Positions 1 through 8,291 of a stretch of DNA of 51,956 nt are shown piece by piece; the first letter of the stretch is position 1, and each line of letters begins with the position of its first letter. The notes beneath the pieces are model-generated. The model did no database searches, was not told the origin of the DNA, and saw only the letters and a list, made by a program, of their open reading frames with translations. The translations under genes were made by a program, and so were the position numbers. Origin of the DNA: an uncultured Pseudomonadota bacterium (GTDB lineage: Bacteria; Pseudomonadota; Alphaproteobacteria; RF32; CAG-239); NCBI GenBank assembly GCA_902763535.1, contig CACWSG010000001.1, forward strand, positions 1 through 51,956, given 5' to 3'.

Positions 1-1
1 C

Positions 2-394
2 TTTGATGAGGTTACTTCGCAAATTGCCGAGTTGCAAAATATTCATGATAAAATTGTGATAACCGGATTTGTCGATGATGAAGATTTGCCTGCTTTATAC
101 AGCGAAGCGGAGATGTTTGTGTTTCCATCATTGTATGAAGGATTTGGGTTGCCGCCATTGGAGGCTTTAGCTTGCGGCTGTCCCGTAATTTGCGCTGACA
201 ATTCATCATTGCCGGAGGTTTGCGGTGATGCAGCAATTTATATCAGCGGACATGATATTGCAGATACTGCACAAAAAATAGCCGAGTTGCATAACAATTC
301 TGCCAGACGCCAAACAATGTCTTTGGCCGGTATAAGCCAAGCCAAGCTGTTTGATTGGAAAAATACTGTTAATGAAATTTTTAATATAGAATAA
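2..394 (+). CDS. Glycosyltransferase family 4, C-terminal part (cut by window edge)
   Basis: The reading frame is open from base 2, so the gene starts outside the window; only the last ~130 residues are seen. They hold the nucleotide-sugar-binding half of a GT-B enzyme: a '[16 protein letters not shown]' stretch, then the family 4 [17 protein letters not shown] signature with its two glutamates seven residues apart, then '[11 protein letters not shown]'. This fold transfers a sugar from an activated nucleotide donor onto a glycan, at the cytoplasmic face. The stop is 13 bases before gmd and a GGAG motif follows it, so it is probably co-transcribed with the perosamine genes and likely builds the same glycan. 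The acceptor and donor cannot be told from sequence. Confidence 0.9.
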   Translation, partial: FDEVTSQIAELQNIHDKIVITGFVDDEDLPALYSEAEMFVFPSLYEGFGLPPLEALACGCPVICADNSSLPEVCGDAAIYISGHDIADTAQKIAELHNNSARRQTMSLAGISQAKLFDWKNTVNEIFNIE

Positions 395-407
395 GGAGAA
401 TAATAAA

Positions 408-1493
408 ATGAAAAAAGCTCTGATTACCGGCATTACCGGACAAGATGGTTCTTATCTTGCTGAATTGTTAGTAGAGAAAGGATATGAGGTTCACGGACTA
501 AAAAGGCGTGCCTCGTCTTTTAATACCCAACGTATTGATCCTTTGTGTCAGCAATATTATCAACAGGGGCAAATTAAACTACACTATGGCGATCTGACCG
601 ACACATCAAATCTTGTACGTTTAGTTCAAGAGATTCAACCTGATGAAATTTACAATCTCGGCGCGCAAAGCCATGTTAAAGTTTCATGGGATTGTCCTGA
701 ATTTACCGCAGAATCAGATGCAATCGGCACATTAAGATTACTAGAAGCCATTCGCATCAACCACTTAGAAAATAAAACAAAATTTTATCAGGCTTCAACT
801 TCTGAATTGTTCGGTTTGATACAAGAGCCAATACAATCGGAAAAAACTCCGTTCTATCCGCGCTCTCCTTATGGTGTTGCAAAATTATATGCTTATTGGA
901 TTGTGGTAAACTATCGCGAAAGTTTTGGTATGTATGCTTGCAATGGTATTTTGTTCAACCATGAAAGTCCTCGCCGTGGCGAAACATTCGTAACCAGAAA
1001 AATTACTATGGCTGCAACTCGAATTTCTCTAGGTATGCAACAAAAACTATCTTTAGGCAATCTGAATTCAAAGCGCGATTGGGGCCATGCCAAAGATTAT
1101 GTTGAAGGTATGTGGCGTATCTTACAAAATGACCAACCGGAAGATTTTGTTTTGGCAACCGGAACAACAACCTCCATTCGTGATTTTGTTACCATGACCT
1201 TTAAAGAACTCGGCATTGAGATAGAATGGGTCGGTGAAGGCCTTAACGAAAAGGGCATTAACAAGGCCAACGGACAAATTGTTGTTGATGTCGATCCGCA
1301 ATATTTCCGTCCTGCTGAAGTAGATTTGTTATTAGGCGATTCTACCAAGGCTCGCACCAAATTAGGTTGGAAACCGACTTATGATTTACAGGCTTTGTGT
1401 AAAGAGATGGTTGCCAGCGATCTAGACTTGGCCAAACGCGAAAAATTATTAAACGAAAACAAATTCAAAACCTATTCTCCAACTGATATTTAA
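408..1493 (+). CDS. gmd: GDP-mannose 4,6-dehydratase
   Basis: Converts GDP-D-mannose to GDP-4-keto-6-deoxy-D-mannose, the branch point to GDP-perosamine, GDP-rhamnose, GDP-fucose and others. The 361-residue protein is full length. It is an extended short-chain dehydrogenase: the NADP-binding GITGQDG motif lies at residues 8-14, the family stretch '[15 protein letters not shown]' follows, and the catalytic YxxxK is Tyr155/Lys159 in '[12 protein letters not shown]'. The catalytic Thr/Glu region is 'ASTSELFG'. A GGAG ribosome site precedes the ATG. The next gene starts 11 bases after the stop and encodes the aminotransferase that would use its product, so the two act in sequence. Confidence 0.97.
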   Translation: MKKALITGITGQDGSYLAELLVEKGYEVHGLKRRASSFNTQRIDPLCQQYYQQGQIKLHYGDLTDTSNLVRLVQEIQPDEIYNLGAQSHVKVSWDCPEFTAESDAIGTLRLLEAIRINHLENKTKFYQASTSELFGLIQEPIQSEKTPFYPRSPYGVAKLYAYWIVVNYRESFGMYACNGILFNHESPRRGETFVTRKITMAATRISLGMQQKLSLGNLNSKRDWGHAKDYVEGMWRILQNDQPEDFVLATGTTTSIRDFVTMTFKELGIEIEWVGEGLNEKGINKANGQIVVDVDPQYFRPAEVDLLLGDSTKARTKLGWKPTYDLQALCKEMVASDLDLAKREKLLNENKFKTYSPTDI

Positions 1494-1504
1494 CTGAGGT
1501 AAAA

Positions 1505-2596
1505 ATGAGCTATCCTGTTTATCAGCCGTCATTAACCGGTAACGAGAAAAAATATGTTAATGAATGCCTGGATACTTCGTGGATTTCATCTAAAGGGCAT
1601 TTTGTTAACGATTTTGAAAAATCTTTTGCTGACTTTATCGGCGTCAAACACGCATCTAGTGTTTGCAACGGCACTGTCGCTATTCACCTAGCAGCATCAG
1701 CTTTGGGACTTGGCCAAGATGATGAGATTATTTGTCCTTCATTTACTTACATTGCTTCCGCCAATCCGTTTGTGCAATTGGGTTGCAAAATAGTTTTTTG
1801 CGACAGTTTAGCTGACAGTTGGCAAATGGATCCTTATGATGCCGAACGCAAGATCACACCAAAAACCAAAGCATTGATGGTAGTTCATCTCTACGGACAT
1901 CCTGCTGATATGGATGCTTTTGTAGCTTTAGCCAAAAAATATCACCTATTTTTGATTGAAGATTGCGCCGAAGCAATTGGCTCGCAATACAAAGGCAAAC
2001 GAGTAGGAAGTTTTGGAGATATTGCTTGCTTTTCTTTCTTTGGCAACAAGACTATTACTTGTGGTGAAGGCGGTATGGTTTTGTGCAATAATGATGATTT
2101 ATTTGAACGCGTTAACCATCTCAAAGCACAGGGGGTCGTATCCTGGCGCGAATATTGGCACGATGTTATAGCTTATAATTATCGCATGACCAACATTCAG
2201 GCTGCCATCGGCTTGGCTCAATTAGAACAAGTTGATAAATTTATGACTGCCAAACGTCAAATTGCCGATTGGTATATGGAAGAATTAAAATCAACTCCAT
2301 TAGTATTTCATAAACCACATGGTGATGTCTTCCACACATTTTGGATGATTTCGGCTTTGGCAAAATCAAAAGAAGACCGCGCTTCTTTGCGTGCAGCGCT
2401 CAAACAAGCCGGTATTGAAACTCGTCCCACCTTTCCTTGTATTCATCAAATGCCGGCTTATAATAAACAGTTTGAATGTTTTTCGGTTGCCGAAGATTTA
2501 TCATCACGTGGTATAAACTTGCCCTCATATCCGGCATTGACCCATGATGATGTAAAATCCATCTGCAAGGTTATAAAGGAATATTATGGAAAATAA
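1505..2596 (+). CDS. per: GDP-perosamine synthase (DegT/DnrJ/EryC1/StrS aminotransferase)
   Basis: A PLP-dependent sugar aminotransferase of 363 residues. It is expected to move an amino group from glutamate to C4 of GDP-4-keto-6-deoxymannose, giving GDP-perosamine. The PLP-binding lysine is Lys182 in 'SFFGNKTITCGEGG', the form typical of Per/RfbE proteins. 'IEDCAEAIGSQYKGKRVGSFGD' supplies the usual Asp and 'NYRMTNIQAAIG' the substrate-binding loop. Its place directly behind gmd and before a PerB-like acetyltransferase supports perosamine over other 4-amino sugars. The 3' end overlaps the next gene by 11 bases. Another 4-amino-4-deoxy sugar product is possible but less likely. Confidence 0.9.
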   Translation: MSYPVYQPSLTGNEKKYVNECLDTSWISSKGHFVNDFEKSFADFIGVKHASSVCNGTVAIHLAASALGLGQDDEIICPSFTYIASANPFVQLGCKIVFCDSLADSWQMDPYDAERKITPKTKALMVVHLYGHPADMDAFVALAKKYHLFLIEDCAEAIGSQYKGKRVGSFGDIACFSFFGNKTITCGEGGMVLCNNDDLFERVNHLKAQGVVSWREYWHDVIAYNYRMTNIQAAIGLAQLEQVDKFMTAKRQIADWYMEELKSTPLVFHKPHGDVFHTFWMISALAKSKEDRASLRAALKQAGIETRPTFPCIHQMPAYNKQFECFSVAEDLSSRGINLPSYPALTHDDVKSICKVIKEYYGK

Positions 2597-3191
2597 AATC
2601 TACATTATCGGCTGTGGAGGACACGCTCGCGGTGTGGCAGATGTTATCTTGGATAACGATCCGACTGCAAAATTGGTATTTGTTGATAGAAATGCTCGCG
2701 AAATGGAAACTATTTTTGGCTTTCCGGTTATTAAATCTTTACCCGCAACGGCTGAAAATGTTTTCATTGCCCTGGGTGATAATGCATTACGCCAAGATTT
2801 GGCCCGAAACCAAAAACTCATAAGTGTTATCTCAAAGAGGGCATACATCAGCCCTCAGGCTCATATCTCCGATGGTGTTTTTATTGCTGATGGCGTCCAC
2901 ATAGGCCCCTGTGCCAATATCGGTAAGGGTACAATTATCAACACCAATGCCGTAGTTGAACACGAGGCCGAAATCGGTGATTTCACTCACATCTCAGTCA
3001 ACTCTACAATTTGTGGACGTGCCAAAATCGGCAGTAATGTATTTATTGGTGCCGGAGCGACGGTTATTGATAAGATTAGCGTTTGTTCTAATGTTACAAT
3101 CGGCGCCGGCGGTGTTGTTGTAAAAAACATTGATATTTCCGGAACATACATCGGTATTCCGGCAAGAATTTTGAAAGATAATAGAAAATGA
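2586..3191 (+). CDS. NeuD/PerB-type sugar N-acetyltransferase (left-handed beta-helix)
   Basis: A 201-residue protein with the two-part NeuD architecture. An N-terminal nucleotide-sugar-binding Rossmann-like part opens with 'IYIIGCGGHARGVADVI'. A C-terminal hexapeptide-repeat beta-helix follows from about residue 85 ('AYISPQAHISDGVFIADGVHIG', 'NTNAVVEHEAEIGDFTHIS', 'VFIGAGATV'). The catalytic histidine of this family fits the His in 'VEHEAEIGDF'. Relatives acetylate amino sugars; in this context the substrate is most likely GDP-perosamine, giving GDP-N-acetylperosamine. It overlaps per by 11 bases and its stop overlaps the next start as ATGA, so translation is coupled. Confidence 0.88.
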   Translation: MENKIYIIGCGGHARGVADVILDNDPTAKLVFVDRNAREMETIFGFPVIKSLPATAENVFIALGDNALRQDLARNQKLISVISKRAYISPQAHISDGVFIADGVHIGPCANIGKGTIINTNAVVEHEAEIGDFTHISVNSTICGRAKIGSNVFIGAGATVIDKISVCSNVTIGAGGVVVKNIDISGTYIGIPARILKDNRK

Positions 3192-4432
3192 AATTAGCGG
3201 TTGTACACCAAAAATCATCATTGGGCGGGTGGAGATATTTATATATGTTACTTAAAAATATTGCCCAGCTTCGTCCCGATTTTGATATTACGATTTTTAT
3301 CAGCAATATAATAGATGTCGAAGAGATTGACAAATTAAAACAATCCGGCATAAAAATGTTTAATATTGAAGATGCACAAAAGACACCAAAACTGTTTAAG
3401 AAGAAGACATTGTTTTATATCCGCTTTTTGGATCGCATCTACAATACGATACGCCTAAGAAGATATAAAAAACAAAATAAAAAATTATTAATAAAAAAAG
3501 AAAACTTATTTAATACATTAAATGGGTATGATGCTGTTTTTTATTCCTGGCCCTATGATATCGCAGCACCCAATATATTAAAACCGCTTTTTTTTATTCC
3601 ATACGATTTTACCTTTTCACACGGATTCGGTTTCGATGGCATGGGATTTTATTGCAAAGATTATTGGTTTAACAATGTATTACCGTCACTGAAAACATTT
3701 GTAGAAAAAAAAGCATATCCGATTGTTTCATCAGAATTCATTAAAGATGAGTATAACAGGGTCTTTCCGGATTCCGAACATAAACCGGATATTGTTTACT
3801 TGTCAAAATTCAATGAATACGCCCAAAAAACAAAACGGGAAATTCGGAAAACATTAGATAAATACAATATTCATAACGATTATATCCTGTTTGCCAACAA
3901 TAATATGCCACACAAAAATTTATCCCAAACCATTGCGGCCATGTATTACGTCAAGCAAAAATATCCTGATATAAAATTGGTAATTAGCGGTTATCAAAAC
4001 CAAAATATTTTAGGAAAAATAAATTGTCCTTATTACATGGATCATACCGACGATGAAAACGATTGGGATATCAAGGGGATAGGCCAGTTGTTGGACAATG
4101 ACTTCAGTGTACTTTTGCAAGGCGCAAAAATGGTAATAAATTCTTCTCTTTGCGAAGCGGGTGCCGGCTCAGCCTTAGATGCATGGGAAATAGGAGTTCC
4201 TGTGGTTATGAGTAATATTCCGTCTTTTAAAAATCAAATTGATTTTTTAGGAACAAAAGCTGAACTGTTCGATCCGCGCAATTCGCAAGATATCGCGCGA
4301 GCAATTTTAAGGCTGCTGGATAATCCTAAGTTAGCTCTAGAAAAAGCCAAAACATCACAACAAGCGATGAAACAATATACTTGGGAAATGGTTGCACAAA
4401 AGTATATCGATATTTTTGAAAGAAACTGTTAA
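3188..4432 (+). CDS. Glycosyltransferase, GT-B fold (family 4-like)
   Basis: A 414-residue protein, start overlapping the acetyltransferase stop (ATGA). The N-terminal half is divergent and lysine-rich. The C-terminal half has 'YILFANNNMPHKNLSQTIAAM', a typical start of the donor-binding domain, and then 'SLCEAGAGSALDAWEIGVPVVMS', which matches the family 4 E-x7-E signature. No signal peptide or membrane segment is obvious, so it acts in the cytoplasm or at the inner face of the membrane. It probably adds perosamine or another residue to the O-antigen or capsule repeat. Codon use is more AT-rich than in gmd/per, common for polysaccharide-specific genes. Confidence 0.85.
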   Translation: MKLAVVHQKSSLGGWRYLYMLLKNIAQLRPDFDITIFISNIIDVEEIDKLKQSGIKMFNIEDAQKTPKLFKKKTLFYIRFLDRIYNTIRLRRYKKQNKKLLIKKENLFNTLNGYDAVFYSWPYDIAAPNILKPLFFIPYDFTFSHGFGFDGMGFYCKDYWFNNVLPSLKTFVEKKAYPIVSSEFIKDEYNRVFPDSEHKPDIVYLSKFNEYAQKTKREIRKTLDKYNIHNDYILFANNNMPHKNLSQTIAAMYYVKQKYPDIKLVISGYQNQNILGKINCPYYMDHTDDENDWDIKGIGQLLDNDFSVLLQGAKMVINSSLCEAGAGSALDAWEIGVPVVMSNIPSFKNQIDFLGTKAELFDPRNSQDIARAILRLLDNPKLALEKAKTSQQAMKQYTWEMVAQKYIDIFERNC

Positions 4433-4433
4433 T

Positions 4434-5786
4434 ATGAAAATTGCTGTAGATTTTTCTAATGATTTTTTTGTTTCACACCGTGAAGGAATTTGCGTTTACA
4501 ACGCTTTTTTGATTCAATCCCTTTTGGAAAATTATCCTGACATCTCGATTGATATTTTTACCAACGAAATAAATATCCCCGAACTAAAAATAGGAATGGA
4601 AACTTATTACAACAAATTTAAAAATCGTATTTCTTTTATAACTCCGCTACAACAAATGAAAAAATGGTATAAAATAAACTATATCAAGTATTTTTTATAT
4701 TGCTTAAAACAACAAATTTACGCTCTGCGTGCGGCTATCAGTAAAAAAGAAAAATATATTATGCGTAAAAACAAAATCAAAGACAAAAAAAATTTTTTGA
4801 TTATGGGATCTATAAAATCTCTATTCGATTTTGCTGCTTGTTCTGAGGCGGATATAGTTTTTTGCGATATTGTAAACTTAAAAACAATGCATTATTTCAA
4901 ATGTCCCAAAGTATTTATGTTGCATGATTTGTTTACTATTACCTTGGCCGATTTATTTCGTGAATCTACGCCTAATATTGATGAAATTAATCAAAATGCC
5001 ATTAACAATCTAATGCAATATGCTGCAGAGAAAGCTTATTTTGTTACTTCCGGAAAATATATCCGTAATGAAAATTTATTAAAATACATCACAAATATTT
5101 CAGCAGATAAAACTTTTATTATTCCTTTTCCGCCTATGATCAGAAAAATCAAGGCCGAACACCTGCTTTCGGAAGCTGAGTTCAGACAAAAATTCAATAT
5201 TAAAGGTACTTATATTCCTTATGCCTCCCAAAACCGCCATAATAAAAATGTTATTTTGCTCCTAAAAGCTCTCAAACGTCTAAAAGATAAGGGAATTAAC
5301 ATATCAATTGTAACTACTGGTGATTTTTTCATCCTCAAAAAATGTGCTGATTTTATTAAACAAAATAACTTGAAAAGCAATATTATTCAAATTGGCTCAA
5401 TTTCCGAAAGTGATTTATATGCTTTATACAAATATGCTTCCATGGCCGTAATCCCGACAATTATCGAAGGTTTGGGAATGAGCGGACAATGCCTTGAAGC
5501 TTTATCATTCAAAACTATTCCCGTGATTCACGCTAAATCATTGGGTATGAAAGAAAGCCTTGAATCTGTTGGGCTTTCTTTTGAAACAGCGGATCTGAAT
5601 TGGGTTGATCTTGATGACGATAAAACTTTGGCTGACAAAATTGAAGATGTCTTGTCCAATCCCCAACCGCATATCGAAAAACAAAAACATATTATTGATG
5701 CCTATACATTGCGCACTTGGTCCGATGTTGCACATGATTATATATCTATTTTTAACAAAGCAATTAAGGATAACTATCATGCTTAA
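4434..5786 (+). CDS. Glycosyltransferase family 4-like protein
   Basis: 450 residues from the ATG at 4434, one base after the previous stop; an in-frame upstream start exists but would sit inside the preceding gene. The protein begins 'MKIAVDFSNDFFVSHREGI'. The donor-binding half shows 'IPYASQNRHNKNVILLLKALK' and 'MAVIPTIIEGLGMSGQCLEALSF', the second matching the family 4 signature. It is likely a cytoplasmic transferase for the same glycan. It is very AT-rich, with many Lys, Asn and Ile. Its end overlaps the following FkbM gene by 8 bases, so they belong to one operon. Sugar specificity cannot be read from sequence. Confidence 0.82.
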   Translation: MKIAVDFSNDFFVSHREGICVYNAFLIQSLLENYPDISIDIFTNEINIPELKIGMETYYNKFKNRISFITPLQQMKKWYKINYIKYFLYCLKQQIYALRAAISKKEKYIMRKNKIKDKKNFLIMGSIKSLFDFAACSEADIVFCDIVNLKTMHYFKCPKVFMLHDLFTITLADLFRESTPNIDEINQNAINNLMQYAAEKAYFVTSGKYIRNENLLKYITNISADKTFIIPFPPMIRKIKAEHLLSEAEFRQKFNIKGTYIPYASQNRHNKNVILLLKALKRLKDKGINISIVTTGDFFILKKCADFIKQNNLKSNIIQIGSISESDLYALYKYASMAVIPTIIEGLGMSGQCLEALSFKTIPVIHAKSLGMKESLESVGLSFETADLNWVDLDDDKTLADKIEDVLSNPQPHIEKQKHIIDAYTLRTWSDVAHDYISIFNKAIKDNYHA

Positions 5787-6597
5787 AAATCAACTATATA
5801 GATTGTTATCTCATATCTGTTTGGGTAATAAAAAAAATGAATATCGCCAACGATATAAAGATATGCTACGAAAATCATATTCTCAAATTCCTGCAAAAAA
5901 AAGTTTTGCACAATTTGGTGAGGATATTTTGTTGGAAACCTGTTTTAATCTTTTGTTTTCAACCGATATTTCAAAAATAAAATATCTGGATATTGGTAGC
6001 AATGATCCTATTATCGGAAACAATACCTATTTCTTTTATAAAAACAAGGCCAGCGGCGTTTTAATTTAACCCAACCCTTATTTCCATTCTTTATATAAAA
6101 AGATTAGACCTAATGATAAGGCTCTTCATGCCGGCGTAGATTTTGGTTCCAATCAAAAAAGTGCAGATTATTATGATTTTGGAGACGAAGCTCACGGATT
6201 AAACACATTTTCAGCTGAAAGAAAAGAGGAGGTAATTAAAACTTATCCTTTGGTGAAAACTCACAATATCCCGCTGGTTAACATAAATGATGTTTTATCA
6301 TCCATGGATAGATGTGATTTTATTTCTCTTGATGTTGAAGGACTGGAGATGGAGATTTTAAAAACTTTGAACTTTGATAACCCAAATTATCGTCCGAAAA
6401 TGTTTTGCATCGAAGCAAACAAACGTAATATTGCTTATGGTTATGAAACAGATTTGGTTAAGTTTATGAAAGATCACGATTACGTTGTGGTTGGAGATAA
6501 CTTTATCAATTTGATATTTGCTGATATAAGACAAATCAGACACTCGTTGCCATATGATTTGCTATGCGGAGATATTAAATTAAAAAAACATAACTAA
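5779..6597 (+). pseudogene. FkbM-family methyltransferase interrupted by an in-frame TAA
   Basis: The frame from the ATG at 5779 to the stop at 6597 encodes one FkbM-type SAM-dependent methyltransferase of 272 codons, except that codon 97 (6067-6069) is TAA. Both sides match the family: before it 'FAQFGEDILLETCF' and 'YLDIGSNDPIIGNNTYFFY'; after it 'PNPYFHSLYKKIRPND', 'FISLDVEGLEMEIL' and 'FCIEANKRN'. At this spot FkbM proteins normally read V/L-I-E-P-N-P; here it is L-I-stop-P-N-P, so one GAA-to-TAA change explains it. No frameshift is needed. It overlaps the preceding glycosyltransferase by 8 bases. FkbM proteins O-methylate sugars or polyketides, so an intact copy would probably methylate the glycan. 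A sequencing error is possible. Confidence 0.88.
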
Positions 6598-6702
6598 AAC
6601 TTAGGAATATATTATTAGCGATTATTATAAAAATTTTACCTTTTCTACTCAAAAGTGTAAATTTGTAGTGTATTGCTTTTTATTACAGCATCTATAAAAA
6701 GG

Positions 6703-6731
6703 TTGAAAAATTTTATAAATAGCAATAGTAT
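6703..6731 (+). promoter_or_regulatory. Sigma-70-type promoter for the PreT/GltD-like gene
   Basis: TTGAAA at 6703-6708, a 17-base spacer and TAGTAT at 6726-6731. It lies 34 bases before the ATG at 6766, in the gap after the polysaccharide cluster. This suggests the oxidoreductase is transcribed on its own. Confidence 0.5.
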
Positions 6732-6765
6732 CATTTCGATTGATAATAAATAACACTGAAGAACT

Positions 6766-7941
6766 ATGCGCTATCTTTCTAAATTGCAACTGCAAACTGA
6801 GCTTGACAAGTGCCTTAATTGCAAGACAAGGCCTTGTATGCACGCTTGTCCGGTAAAATGCTCCCCGCAAGAGTTTATCGCTCAAGCTCGGGCAGGGGAT
6901 TATCAAGGCGCAATCCAAACCATCAATCGCAACAATCCTTTGGGGCATACTTGCGGATTGATTTGTCCGGAGCATTTTTGCATCAAGGCTTGTCTGCGCG
7001 CCAAAATTGACAATCCTTTGAATATCCCGCTGATTCAGGCGACATTGCTGAAAATGTTTCGCGGCAGTAATGATATTGCCCAACATTTTGAGGCAAACGG
7101 CAAAAAAATTGCCATCATCGGAGCCGGTCCTGCCGGTTTGGCTGCGGCTTGGCAGTTGTTGCAACTGGGTTATATCATCAAAATTTTTGAAAAATCATCA
7201 GCTTTGGGCGGTGCTTTGAATTTAATACCGCCATCTCGTTTGCCTCACGCGGCAATTGATGATGATTGGAACTATATTCGCCAAATGGGCAAAGCTGATA
7301 TTGTTTATAATTGCAAAATTGACAATCCTTTGGAGCTGCTTAAAGAATATAGCGGCGTTATCATGGCAGTCGGTGAGCAAAATGTAGTTAATCTAGGGGT
7401 TAAAGGTGAGGAGTACATCACTCCTTATACCGAATACCTGCGTTATCCTCATCGGTTTATGGATAAAACTAAAGTGGTTATTATCGGAGGCGGTAATGTC
7501 GCGGCCGATTGTGCGGTAACGGCGCATAATTTAGGTGCCAAACAAGTTACAATGTTGGTGCGCCGCCAAATCAGCAATTTGCGAATTGATAAAAAAGAAT
7601 TACTTAATTTAATTGATAAAGGCATAAATATAATGCCAAATACACGCGTGGTCGAGGTAACTGGATCCGGCAATGAGATGGAGCTCAAAACCTGCTCAAC
7701 TTATGTCGATGATGGCAGATGCTTGGATATTCCAAATTCCGAAATTAATCGCGGCAAAGTTGATTTAATTGTCAAAGCGATTGGCAGTGTGGCCGAAACT
7801 CCGATTGAGCATGAGAAAGTCATTTATGCCGGCGATTGTAAAATCGGTGGTTCAACCGTGGTTGAGGCGATAGCTTCCGGTATTGATTCTGCCAAATTGT
7901 TACATAGCCGCTTGATTGATGAAGAAAAAGAAATAGCTTAA
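6766..7941 (+). CDS. FAD/NAD(P)H oxidoreductase of the GltD/PreT family
   Basis: 391 residues. The N-terminal iron-sulfur domain has cysteines in 'CLNCKTRPCMHACPVKC' (about residues 15-31) and a second set in 'HTCGLICPEHFCIKAC' (about 63-78), the arrangement of the glutamate synthase small subunit and of dihydropyrimidine dehydrogenase PreT. An FAD-binding motif follows ('IAIIGAGPAGLAAAWQLL'), then an NAD(P)H-binding motif ('VVIIGGGNVAADCAVTA'), then 'VIYAGDCKIGGSTVVEAIASG', which contacts FAD. Such subunits pass electrons from NAD(P)H to a partner. No glutamate synthase large subunit or PreA lies in the window, so the partner is unknown. At 391 residues it is shorter than GltD (~470) and close to PreT (~410). 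Confidence 0.85.
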   Translation: MRYLSKLQLQTELDKCLNCKTRPCMHACPVKCSPQEFIAQARAGDYQGAIQTINRNNPLGHTCGLICPEHFCIKACLRAKIDNPLNIPLIQATLLKMFRGSNDIAQHFEANGKKIAIIGAGPAGLAAAWQLLQLGYIIKIFEKSSALGGALNLIPPSRLPHAAIDDDWNYIRQMGKADIVYNCKIDNPLELLKEYSGVIMAVGEQNVVNLGVKGEEYITPYTEYLRYPHRFMDKTKVVIIGGGNVAADCAVTAHNLGAKQVTMLVRRQISNLRIDKKELLNLIDKGINIMPNTRVVEVTGSGNEMELKTCSTYVDDGRCLDIPNSEINRGKVDLIVKAIGSVAETPIEHEKVIYAGDCKIGGSTVVEAIASGIDSAKLLHSRLIDEEKEIA

Positions 7942-7976
7942 TACCAATAAAAAAAGCCACCCCTTGAGGGTGGTTT
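7940..7976. repeat. Copy 1 of a 34-base direct repeat containing a terminator hairpin
   Basis: Bases 7940-7973 match 8104-8137 with one substitution (G versus A before the stem). The repeat starts AATACCAAT, runs through an A-tract and ends in the stem CCACCC / GGGTGG. It overlaps the stop codon of the oxidoreductase gene. Here the hairpin is followed by TTTGGG rather than a clean T-run, so as a plus-strand terminator it is weaker than copy 2. Confidence 0.8.
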
Positions 7977-8103
7977 GGGTTAATGTCGCGCTTGGGATTG
8001 GCTACGCCGCAACTGCGCTCATCAGCTTTTGCTGAACGGCTCACTTTCGTGCGCCTTTCGCTTGTTGTCGAACCCTTATCTCAGGGTTCGTCCTCTATCA
8101 CAC
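7974..8103. repeat. 130-base GC-richer spacer between two copies of a terminator repeat
   Basis: This segment is bracketed by the 34-base direct repeats. It is visibly richer in G+C than its surroundings and has two hairpins: TCAGC-TTTT-GCTGA near 8018 and CGAACCCT / AGGGTTCG near 8079-8100. No open frame of its own looks real. It may be a small intergenic repeat element or the trace of a duplication at the tRNA gene. I do not recognise the family. Confidence 0.5.
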
Positions 8104-8105
8104 AA

Positions 8106-8151
8106 TACCAATAAAAAAAACCACCCCTTGAGGGTGGCTTTTTTATTGGTA
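8106..8151. terminator. Bidirectional terminator, copy 2, at the tRNA-Lys 3' end
   Basis: A near-perfect palindrome: TACCAAT plus an A-run, the stem CCACCC (8121-8126) / GGGTGG (8132-8137), then a T-run and ATTGGTA. On the minus strand it begins at the CCA end of tRNA-Lys and ends in an uninterrupted T8, so it should terminate the tRNA transcript. Confidence 0.85.
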
Positions 8152-8223
8152 CGCGCGCAGGGATTCGAACCCTGGACCCACTGATTAAGAGTCAGTTGCT
8201 CTAGCCAACTGAGCTACGCACGC
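8147..8223 (-). tRNA. tRNA-Lys (anticodon CTT), CCA encoded
   Basis: On the minus strand a complete cloverleaf is read. The acceptor arm is GCGTGCG / CGCGCGT (first pair G-U), position 8-9 is TA, and the D arm is GCTC / GAGC. The anticodon stem is ACTGA / TCAGT with loop CTCTTAA (anticodon CTT), and the T arm is CAGGG-TTCGAAT-CCCTG. Discriminator A and CCA are encoded (8147-8150). It decodes AAG. A terminator directly follows its 3' end. Confidence 0.97.
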
Positions 8224-8291
8224 ATAAGTCCGTTTAACTTATGAGCCGGACTATAAACTCACTTTATTTTTTTTGCAAGCACTTTTTTTAA

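Noticed and set aside
6067..6250. Two separate genes at 5779-6069 and 6250-6597
   Set aside because: The frame between them has only one stop and encodes recognisable FkbM sequence throughout, so one interrupted gene fits better than two genes.
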